DNA of 64,000 nucleotides, from positions 160,974 to 224,973 of the forward strand of contig NZ_BBLV01000005.1 in NCBI RefSeq assembly GCF_000971115.1, in the 5' to 3' direction. The notes under the pieces were generated by a model. That model saw nothing but the letters and a program-made list of their open reading frames with translations, ran no database searches and had not been told where the DNA came from. This DNA is from Demequina gelatinilytica (lineage in GTDB: Bacteria > Actinomycetota > Actinomycetes > Actinomycetales > Demequinaceae). The translations under genes were made by a program, and so were the position numbers. Shown here in pieces: positions 57,619 through 64,000 of this stretch (position 1 is its first letter; each line of letters starts with the position of its first letter).

Positions 57619-57754
57619 GGCGAGGCGGACAGCTCGACCCGTCGGGTCCGCGCGCCATCTCCCGAAGGCGTGGTGCCCCGCCCCACGGAGGCCGTGGCGA
57701 CGCGACGCCGGGCGGTGCTCGGAGCGTCGAGGTCACAATGGGGTCACGCTCGAC

Positions 57755-57791
57755 GGCACCGGGGCGAAAGCCCTGGTGCCGCTGCTAGCGT
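57755..57791 (+). promoter_or_regulatory. GNRA-loop hairpin and -10-like element before the SLH gene
   Basis: GGCACCGGGGC (57755-57765) and GCCCTGGTGCC (57770-57780) form an 11-bp stem with one G-T pair and a GAAA loop. TAGCGT (57786-57791) follows as a possible -10 for the SLH gene. A direct repeat GGTCAC (57731 and 57742) lies just upstream. The rest of this 237-nt gap shows nothing I recognise. Confidence 0.45.
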
Positions 57792-57855
57792 GGCACGCGA
57801 TGCCATGGGTGAGGCGGGCTCGCCGAGCCGGACCTGCGGTGTCTGGGGGGATCGC

Positions 57856-59226
57856 ATGCTCGCGCACACATCCAGGACCGCACGTCTCGCGGCGGCGCTC
57901 GTCGCCGCGCTCCTGATCGTCCTCGGCGTGCCGTCCGCAGCGGAGGGCGCGGTCACCCGCACCATCGCGGGCACGGTGACCGGCGGCGACGTCGACGCCG
58001 GCTGGGCGAAGCTCTTCACCTGGAAGGGCGACCTGGTCGAAAGGGTCGGCATCGAGGACGGCGCCTACCGCTTCGAGGACGTCAAGGCGGGCGGCTACAA
58101 GGTCCTTGTCGGCGGCGTTCCCCGACGCTCGGTCCAGTGGGCGGAGTACAGCGAGAGCGGCTTCCTCGGACTTGGCGGGTCCGCGTTCCCAGGACGTATC
58201 TGGATCTCGTCCTCATCGCCCAGCACGGTGCGCGCCTGGGACGTCGCCCTCGACGCATCGACGCCGCTCATGGTGCGGGTCCAGGGCAAGGAGGCCTGGA
58301 GCACCGACGTGCTGTGCGTCGCCGCGTACGGGTACCCGTTGAGCGAGAGCACACAGGACGCCATCGCCAGGAACACCCATAATGCGGAGCATCCTGAGCA
58401 GTGGGAGATGCCCGTCTCGATCGACTGCACCCGTCCCGGTGGGACGGCGGTGCTCGACGAGGTGGAGGTGGGGGAGGACTACGTCCTGCGCATCGTCCCG
58501 GCGAACCTGCGCACGCCTGAGGGGTGGCAGGGATACACCGGCGACGACTTCTGGTTCGGCAACTACGACGATCTCCTCCGACGGGTCCACGAGGACGCGG
58601 CCGGGAGCATCCTCATCCTCGGGCCGCGCAACGTCCCCGCCACGCTCGTGACAGTGAGGTCCCGGGTCCGAGGCCAGCAGGTCGATGTCGCGCACTTCAA
58701 GGACGTGCAGGGGCACGACGGCGCATTCGGCGCGGTCTCGTGGATCGGAGCGCGTGGCATCGCCAAGGGCTACGACGACGGCAGCTTCCGCGGCGTCAAC
58801 GGGCTGACGCGGCGCCAGATGGCGATGTTCCTCTACAGGTATGCGGGGTCGCCCGCGGTGGAGCTTCCCGCGCAGTCGCCGTTCACCGATATCGAACCCG
58901 GCGACACCGGCTACCGGGCCATCGTGTGGGTCGCGCAGGAGGGCATCGCGACGGGCTACCCGGACGGTACGTATCGGGACATGCGCACCCTCACACGCCG
59001 GCAGATGGCGTTCTACCTCTACCGGTTCGCGGGTGAGCCTGGCTACACGCCGCCCGCCACGCCCGCATTCCCCGATGTCCACCCGGGCGACCCCGGCTAC
59101 GACGCCATCTCCTGGGTGTACGAGAAGGGCATCGCGACCGGCCACGACGACGGCACGTACCGTGACGAGGACGACCTCACGCGGCAGCAGATGGCCTTCT
59201 TCCTGGTGCGGCTCTCGCGCGTCTGA
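57856..59226 (+). CDS. Secreted protein with three SLH domains
   Basis: A 456-aa protein. Signal peptide (about 1-32), then a carboxypeptidase-regulatory/prealbumin-like beta domain ([18 protein letters not shown], about 38-90), a middle region, and three C-terminal SLH repeats (about 280-455: [29 protein letters not shown] and two more). SLH domains bind pyruvylated wall polysaccharides, so it is a wall-anchored surface protein. GGGGGG precedes the ATG at 57856. Partner genes are not nearby. Confidence 0.88.
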   Translation: MLAHTSRTARLAAALVAALLIVLGVPSAAEGAVTRTIAGTVTGGDVDAGWAKLFTWKGDLVERVGIEDGAYRFEDVKAGGYKVLVGGVPRRSVQWAEYSESGFLGLGGSAFPGRIWISSSSPSTVRAWDVALDASTPLMVRVQGKEAWSTDVLCVAAYGYPLSESTQDAIARNTHNAEHPEQWEMPVSIDCTRPGGTAVLDEVEVGEDYVLRIVPANLRTPEGWQGYTGDDFWFGNYDDLLRRVHEDAAGSILILGPRNVPATLVTVRSRVRGQQVDVAHFKDVQGHDGAFGAVSWIGARGIAKGYDDGSFRGVNGLTRRQMAMFLYRYAGSPAVELPAQSPFTDIEPGDTGYRAIVWVAQEGIATGYPDGTYRDMRTLTRRQMAFYLYRFAGEPGYTPPATPAFPDVHPGDPGYDAISWVYEKGIATGHDDGTYRDEDDLTRQQMAFFLVRLSRV

Positions 59227-59338
59227 GGCCATCGCCCGCCGCTGGCGCGACGCGCGCCGGTCGCGGTGGGCACGGCGGGCATACGCGCTCGGCCGCGGCG
59301 ACGGCGTTCGCGCCGCATCGTGCGCCCCGGGCGACCGA

Positions 59339-59344
59339 TACCCT
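59339..59344 (+). promoter_or_regulatory. -10 element of a leaderless proS transcript
   Basis: TACCCT ends 7 nt before the proS ATG with no Shine-Dalgarno sequence between, which would put transcription start at the A of the start codon. Confidence 0.6.
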
Positions 59345-59351
59345 TGTCCCC

Positions 59352-61154
59352 ATGCTTCGCATGTCCACTCTCTTCCTGCGCACGCTGCGCGAGAACCCCG
59401 CCGACGCCGAGGTCGCGTCGCACCAGCTGCTGGTCCGCGCCGGCTACATCCGCCGGGCCGCGCCCGGCATCTACACCTGGCTGCCGCTGGGGCTCAAGGT
59501 GCTCGCCAAGGTCGAGGCCGTGGTGCGCGAGGAGATGGACGCCGCGGGCGGCCAGGAGGTGCACTTCCCGGCGCTGCTCCCGCGCGAGCCCTACGAGGCG
59601 ACCGGCCGCTGGACCGAGTACGGCCCCAACCTGTTCCGCCTCCACGACCGCAAGGGCGGCGACTACCTGCTCGCGCCCACGCACGAGGAGATGTTCACGC
59701 TGCTGGTGAAGGACCTGTACTCGTCGTACAAGGACCTGCCGCTCACGATCTACCAGATCCAGACCAAGTACCGCGACGAGGCGCGTCCCCGCGCGGGCCT
59801 GCTGCGCGGACGCGAGTTCATCATGAAGGACTCGTACTCGTTCGACATCTCGGACGAGGGCCTCGACGCCTCCTACGCGGCCCAGCGCGAGGCGTACATC
59901 CGCATCTTCGACCGCCTGGGACTCGAGTACGTGATCGTGACCGCGACGTCGGGCGCGATGGGCGGCTCCAAGTCGGAGGAGTTCCTGTCGCCCACCGAGG
60001 TGGGCGAGGACACGTACGTGCGCTCTCCGGGCGGCTACGCCGCGAACGTGGAGGCCGTCACCACGCCGGTGCCTGCCGCCGTCGACTGGTCGGATGCCCC
60101 GGCCGCGCACGTCGAGGACACCCCCGACACCCCGACCATCGAGACGCTCGTCAACGCCGCGAACGCCGCGCACCCGCGCGCCGACCGCGCGTGGACCGCG
60201 GCCGACACGCTCAAGAACGTGGTGCTCGCCCTCACGTCGCCCACGGGGGAGCGCTCGCTGCTCGTCGTGGGCATCCCCGGCGACCGGGACGCGGACATGG
60301 CACGCCTCGAGGCCGCGCTGGCGCCGTTCGACGTCGAGGCGGCGAACGAGGAGGACTTCGCCAAGCACCCGCAGCTGACCAAGGGCTACATCGGCCCCGG
60401 CGCGCTCGGCCCGCAGGCCCGCCCCGAGGGCGTCGCCCGCGGCGACGAGGGCGACGTGGCGATCCCGTACCTGGTCGACCCGCGCATCGTCGACGGCACG
60501 CGCTGGATCACCGGCGCCGACGTCCACGGCAAGCACGTCTTCGAGCTCACGATGGGCCGCGACTTCACCGCCGACGGCACCATCGAGGCGGCCAGCGTCC
60601 GCGCCGGCGATCCGGCGCCCGACGGCTCGGGCCCGCTCGAGCTCGCGCGTGGCGTCGAGATCGGCCACATCTTCCAGCTGGGCCGGAAGTACGCCGAGGC
60701 GCTCGACCTGCGGGTGCTCGACGAGAACGGCAAGCAGCAGGTGGTGACCATGGGCTCGTACGGCATCGGCGTCACGCGCGCCGTCGCGCTGCTCGCGGAG
60801 AACAACCACGACGAGCTGGGCCTGCGCTGGCCCATCCACGTCGCGCCGTACCAGGTGCACGTCGTGGCGACCGGCAAGGACGATGCGGTGTTCGAGGCCT
60901 CGGCGAAGCTCGCCGCGGAGCTCGAGGCCGCCGGTGTCGAGGTCTGCTACGACGACCGTTTCAAGGTCTCGCCCGGCGTGAAGTTCAAGGATGCCGAGCT
61001 CATCGGCGCCCCCTTCATCCTGGTGGTGGGCCGCGGGCTCGCCGAGGGCACCGTCGAGCTCAAGGTGCGGGCCGAGGGCTCCAGCGAGGCGCTCCCGGTG
61101 GACGATGCGGCGGCCTTCGTCGCCGCGCGCGTCAAGGGGGCGCTGGCTGGCTGA
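59352..61154 (+). CDS. proS: Prolyl-tRNA synthetase, bacterial type with INS domain
   Basis: A 600-aa class II enzyme. Motif 2 region [28 protein letters not shown] and the insertion (editing-type INS/YbaK-like domain, about 235-400) are present; the catalytic end has [16 protein letters not shown]. The C-terminal anticodon domain begins [11 protein letters not shown] 59361 is also possible. Copy 3 of the palindromic element follows it. Confidence 0.96.
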   Translation: MLRMSTLFLRTLRENPADAEVASHQLLVRAGYIRRAAPGIYTWLPLGLKVLAKVEAVVREEMDAAGGQEVHFPALLPREPYEATGRWTEYGPNLFRLHDRKGGDYLLAPTHEEMFTLLVKDLYSSYKDLPLTIYQIQTKYRDEARPRAGLLRGREFIMKDSYSFDISDEGLDASYAAQREAYIRIFDRLGLEYVIVTATSGAMGGSKSEEFLSPTEVGEDTYVRSPGGYAANVEAVTTPVPAAVDWSDAPAAHVEDTPDTPTIETLVNAANAAHPRADRAWTAADTLKNVVLALTSPTGERSLLVVGIPGDRDADMARLEAALAPFDVEAANEEDFAKHPQLTKGYIGPGALGPQARPEGVARGDEGDVAIPYLVDPRIVDGTRWITGADVHGKHVFELTMGRDFTADGTIEAASVRAGDPAPDGSGPLELARGVEIGHIFQLGRKYAEALDLRVLDENGKQQVVTMGSYGIGVTRAVALLAENNHDELGLRWPIHVAPYQVHVVATGKDDAVFEASAKLAAELEAAGVEVCYDDRFKVSPGVKFKDAELIGAPFILVVGRGLAEGTVELKVRAEGSSEALPVDDAAAFVAARVKGALAG

Positions 61155-61163
61155 CCTCCTGCC

Positions 61164-61258
61164 GACACCGGCAACGGATCTCGACCCGACACGCCGCCTC
61201 ACGCGACCCGGAAGGGCCATGGAGGCGGCGTGTCGCCGTCAACTCCGTTGCGAGTGTC
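61164..61258. repeat. Dispersed palindromic element, copy 3
   Basis: CAACGGA (61172) to TCCGTTG (61250), 79 nt. Inner arms CGACACGCCGCCTC and GAGGCGGCGTGTCG pair perfectly. GACAC (61164) and GTGTC (61254) extend it to 95 nt. It sits between the convergent proS and DUF4439-like genes, as copy 2 does between its neighbours. Confidence 0.85.
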
Positions 61259-62189
61259 ACGAGGTGGTGAGACCAGGGAGCACCGGGACGGACGATGCGT
61301 CGAATCCCGGCAGAGCAGCGGCGGCGGCGAACGCGTCGTACGCGGCGTCGAGGATCCATGCGACATCCGCATCGTCGGCGCCGTCGATGAGCGCGGCGTA
61401 GTCCTCGGACAACGCGAGCTCGAGCGCGACCTCCATGGCCGCGCGGCCCGTCGCCGACGCGGTGTCGACCGGCGCGACGTCGTACAGCGGCTCCCGCAGG
61501 TCCTCGACCCCGGGGAGCGCGACGAGCGCGTCGGCGCGTGCCGCGTGGATCCGGGAGCGCTTCAGGGCGTCCGCGCGCTCATCCTCCTCGGCGCGCGCCG
61601 CCGCGACCTCGTACGCGAACGCGGCCTGGTCGTGCGCGAGCGCGAGCCGTGCGAGCAGGTCGCCGTCGACCGCTGTCCCGTCGCGCGGCAGGAGGCCGGT
61701 GCCGCCCGAACCGGGCATCGTCCGTTCCGCGGGCTCGGCGCCGGCGAGCGAGGCGTAGGTGGTGGCCATCGCGTGCGAGAGCGCGATCGAGCGCAGCATC
61801 GCGGCAAGCCCGGGATCCTCGGAGGCCGCGTCGGCGGCGTCGGCGAGCGCCCCGTCGATCGCCTCGGTGACGGCTGCCGCGAAGGTCGCGGCCTCGACGG
61901 ACGGGGAGGGGGCGGGGGAGGCGGACGGGTACTCGACGTAGACGCCGCCGAGCGCCTCGAGCCGCTCGGGTGCGAGCTCCGCCTCGAGCAGCCCGGCCTC
62001 GGTGGAGTCGGCGGTGGCGATCACCGCCTGCTCCCGCACCGCGGCGGCGTCGCGCAGCACCACGGTCGGGGTGGGCGTGCGGCTCGGGATCGGCGGAGTC
62101 TCCATGCGCCACGAGCATCCGCCGGCGAGCGTCGCGAGCCCGGCTACGGCCGCGATCAGGCGCATCGTGCGTCGCGGTGGGGGCGTCAT
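61257..62189 (-). CDS. DUF4439-like ferritin-fold lipoprotein
   Basis: A 310-aa protein. The signal sequence ends LATLAGGC, so it is a lipoprotein; the C-terminal 150 residues (HAMATTYASL to LAHDQAAFAYEVAAARAEE and DALVALPGVEDLREP) are helical and match the DUF4439 type, a ferritin-like domain found beside rimP in actinobacteria. No metal ligands can be assigned. Several ATGs (62201, 62198, 62189, 62165) are possible; I chose 62189, which gives a short basic n-region. The gene is divergent from rimP, whose -10 lies 34 nt away. Confidence 0.75.
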   Translation of the reverse strand: MTPPPRRTMRLIAAVAGLATLAGGCSWRMETPPIPSRTPTPTVVLRDAAAVREQAVIATADSTEAGLLEAELAPERLEALGGVYVEYPSASPAPSPSVEAATFAAAVTEAIDGALADAADAASEDPGLAAMLRSIALSHAMATTYASLAGAEPAERTMPGSGGTGLLPRDGTAVDGDLLARLALAHDQAAFAYEVAAARAEEDERADALKRSRIHAARADALVALPGVEDLREPLYDVAPVDTASATGRAAMEVALELALSEDYAALIDGADDADVAWILDAAYDAFAAAAALPGFDASSVPVLPGLTTS

Positions 62190-62222
62190 GGGCGCCATCA
62201 TGACACGCCCCCGACAGGGCCC

Positions 62223-62228
62223 TAGAAT
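62223..62228 (+). promoter_or_regulatory. -10 element of the rimP-nusA operon
   Basis: TAGAAT directly abuts an ATG at 62229, so that ATG would lie upstream of the transcription start. This supports the later rimP start at 62283. Confidence 0.6.
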
Positions 62229-62282
62229 ATGACCGACCGAATTTCAGGAACGGAGCGCGTGCCGCGCGTGGGAGGCGATGCC

Positions 62283-62750
62283 ATGGACATCTCTGGACGC
62301 ATCATCGAGCTTGCCGCGCCGGCGGCGGAGGCCGTCGGGCTTGTCGTCGAGGGGGTGGACGTCACCGCCGCGGGCAAGCGCTCGCGGGTGCTCGTGACGG
62401 TCGACCTCCCCGAGACCGAGGTCGGCAGCGCCGACCTGGACAAGGTCGCCGAGGCCTCCCGCAGCATCGGCGCCGCGCTCGACGAGGCGAACGTGCCCTC
62501 CACGCCGTACGTCCTCGAGGTCTCGACCCCCGGCACCGACCGCGCCCTCACGGAGCGCCGTCACTTCCTGCGTGCCCGCACGCGGCTCCTCGAGCTGCGC
62601 CTCGCGGACGGCACGGTGACAGGACGCCTGACCGACGTCGACGGTGACGAGCTGGTGCTCGACGTCGACGGCGAGCAGCGGCGAGTGCCGCTCGGGGACG
62701 TCACCGAGGGACGCATCGTCGTGGAGCTCAAGAGGCTGGGAGAGAACTAG
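62283..62750 (+). CDS. rimP: Ribosome maturation factor RimP
   Basis: A 155-aa factor for 30S assembly. EVSTPGTDRALTERRHFLRARTR is its hallmark. GGGAGG lies 7 nt before the ATG at 62283, which is preferred over the one at 62229. The stop is 3 nt before nusA, the common rimP-nusA-ylxR-infB order. Confidence 0.93.
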   Translation: MDISGRIIELAAPAAEAVGLVVEGVDVTAAGKRSRVLVTVDLPETEVGSADLDKVAEASRSIGAALDEANVPSTPYVLEVSTPGTDRALTERRHFLRARTRLLELRLADGTVTGRLTDVDGDELVLDVDGEQRRVPLGDVTEGRIVVELKRLGEN

Positions 62751-62753
62751 GAC

Positions 62754-63761
62754 ATGGACATCGACATGGCGGCCCTGCGGGGCCTCGAGCGCGAGAAGGA
62801 CATCCGTCTGGACGTGCTCGTCGACGCGATCGAGCAGGCGCTCGTCTCGGCGTACCACAAGACCCCCGGCGCCTACCGCCACGCGCGCGCCCACCTCGAC
62901 CGTGTGACCGGCAAGGTGTCGATCCTCGCGCGGGAGGACGCCGAGGAGGGTCAGGACCCCGTCGAGATGCCCGAGTTCGACGACACCCCGAAGGACTTCG
63001 GCCGCATCGCGACCTCGACCGCGCGCCAGGTCATCTTCCAGCGCCTGCGCCAGGCGGGGGACGATGCGGTGCTGGGCGAGTACGCGGGCCGCGAGGGGCA
63101 GATCGTCTCGGGTCTGATCCAGCAGTCGTCCGACCCCAAGAACGTCCACGTCGACCTGGGCGACGTGGAGGCGATCCTGCCGCCGCACGAGCAGGTGCCC
63201 ACCGAGGTCTACGTGCACGGCGAGCGTCTCAAGGGCTACGTGCTCGAGATCGGGCGCGGACAGAAGGGCCCGTCGATCACGCTGTCCAGGACGCACCCCG
63301 GCCTGGTCCGCAAGCTCTTCGAGCTCGAGGTCCCGGAGATCGCGGACGGCACCGTCGAGATCATGTCGCTCGCCCGCGAGGCGGGTCACCGCACCAAGAT
63401 CGCGGTGCGCGCGACCGTGCCGGGCGTCAACGCCAAGGGCGCGTGCATCGGCCCCATGGGATCGCGCGTGCGTGCCGTGATGAGCGAGCTGCGCGGAGAG
63501 AAGATCGACATCATCGATTGGGACGACGACCCGGCGACGTTCGTGGGCAACGCGCTGTCGCCGTCGCGCGTCGTGTCGGTGACCGTGGTGGACGAGGAGG
63601 CCCGTGCCGCGCGCGTCGTGGTCCCCGACTTCCACCTGTCGCTCGCGATCGGCAAGGAGGGGCAGAACGCCCGCCTCGCCGCACGCCTCACGGGCTGGCG
63701 CATCGACATCCGCTCGGACGAGCAGCCGGACGTCCCCGGGCGTGCCGGTTCCGGCCGCTGA
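62754..63761 (+). CDS. nusA: Transcription factor NusA
   Basis: A 335-aa factor acting in pausing, termination and antitermination. N-terminal domain, S1 domain (about 105-175, EGQIVSGLI), KH1 ([15 protein letters not shown]) and KH2 ([19 protein letters not shown]). The C-terminal acidic repeats of E. coli NusA are absent, as in other actinobacteria. Confidence 0.96.
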   Translation: MDIDMAALRGLEREKDIRLDVLVDAIEQALVSAYHKTPGAYRHARAHLDRVTGKVSILAREDAEEGQDPVEMPEFDDTPKDFGRIATSTARQVIFQRLRQAGDDAVLGEYAGREGQIVSGLIQQSSDPKNVHVDLGDVEAILPPHEQVPTEVYVHGERLKGYVLEIGRGQKGPSITLSRTHPGLVRKLFELEVPEIADGTVEIMSLAREAGHRTKIAVRATVPGVNAKGACIGPMGSRVRAVMSELRGEKIDIIDWDDDPATFVGNALSPSRVVSVTVVDEEARAARVVVPDFHLSLAIGKEGQNARLAARLTGWRIDIRSDEQPDVPGRAGSGR

Positions 63762-63772
63762 CCGGGAACCGC

Positions 63773-63778
63773 TAGACT
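63773..63778 (+). promoter_or_regulatory. Possible promoter before ylxR
   Basis: TAGACT lies 12 nt after the nusA stop, a candidate -10 for extra transcription of ylxR and infB. Confidence 0.4.
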
Positions 63779-63839
63779 GGTGCAGCCGAGAGATCCGTCA
63801 CGTGACGTCGGCGCCCCCGCCACCGCTTCCCAGGAACCG

Positions 63840-64000
63840 GTGCGGACGTGCGTCGGCTGCAGGGGTCGGGGGTCTCGGTCGGTCCTTGTGCGGGTGGTGA
63901 GCGTGGACGGCCTCGCGGTCGTCGATGAGCATCGCAGCCTGCCGGGCCGGGGAGCCTGGCTGCACCCCGACCCGGGATGCCTCGCGCAGGCGCTGAAGCG
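63840..64000 (+). CDS. ylxR: YlxR (DUF448) RNA-binding protein, 3' end cut by the window
   Basis: The translated start RTCVGCRGRGSRSVLVRVV and GRGAWLHPDPGCL are the YlxR signature; the family binds RNA and sits between nusA and infB. The GTG at 63840 gives the usual RTCVGCR start. GTG 63780 is in frame too, but lies one base after TAGACT. Confidence 0.85.
   Translation, partial: MRTCVGCRGRGSRSVLVRVVSVDGLAVVDEHRSLPGRGAWLHPDPGCLAQALK

Noticed and set aside
57730..57855. Possible cyclic-dinucleotide riboswitch before the SLH gene
   Set aside because: GGTCACGCTCGACGG and the GAAA hairpin recall pieces of the c-di-GMP-I motif, but the conserved core and second stem do not line up.

Overview
The window is a 64 kb piece of a high-G+C actinobacterial chromosome. 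Gene orders such as rimP-nusA-ylxR, ffh-rpsP-khpA-rimM-trmD-rplS, rpsB-tsf-pyrH-frr-cdsA-rlmN, dxr-rip-ispG-GNAT and folC-DUF4233-ndk, a DUF2469 gene, a WhiG/FliA-type sigma factor and a probable GlnR box all point to Actinobacteria. Order Micrococcales is my best guess; the genus is not settled. Almost everything is core housekeeping DNA. I see no rRNA, tRNA, CRISPR array, insertion sequence or prophage.

Layout. 1-7.9 kb: a cut hypothetical membrane protein, ileS behind a T-box leader, a sulfurtransferase, pabC, a DUF2510 protein and a beta-helix lipoprotein. 8.0-14.7 kb: two tandem folC paralogs separated by a MarR/flavodoxin-like reductase pair, then DUF4233, a membrane protein, apt, ndk and a YqhA-like protein. 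14.7-19.9 kb: smc and ftsY. 20.0-23.5 kb: the nitrogen module amtB-glnB-glnD, with a GlnR box, an internal hairpin and a short GlnD. 23.5-36.6 kb: ffh, an amidohydrolase, a flavinylation/electron-transfer locus, and rpsP-khpA, rimM-trmD, rplS-lepB-rnhB. 36.7-41.3 kb: DUF2469, then a TetR regulator and two DHA2 efflux pumps that share one promoter/operator design. 41.4-46.8 kb: yraN-comM-dprA, xerC, the sigma factor and an M23 peptidase. 46.9-57.6 kb: translation, membrane and isoprenoid genes. 57.6-64 kb: an SLH surface protein, proS, a ferritin-like lipoprotein, rimP-nusA and the start of ylxR.

The most distinctive region is 26.3-31.6 kb. Three exported FMN-binding proteins, two membrane cytochrome-b/FNR reductases and an ApbE flavin transferase sit between ffh and rpsP. 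Together they look like a route that carries cytoplasmic electrons through the membrane to covalently bound flavins outside. Related flavinylation systems are known; this arrangement and its apparently signal-less ApbE deserve attention. Other points of interest are a dispersed 79/95-bp palindromic element (three copies), a frequent nonamer GGACGATGC, a lepB gene without a normal start codon, and many genes that look leaderless.
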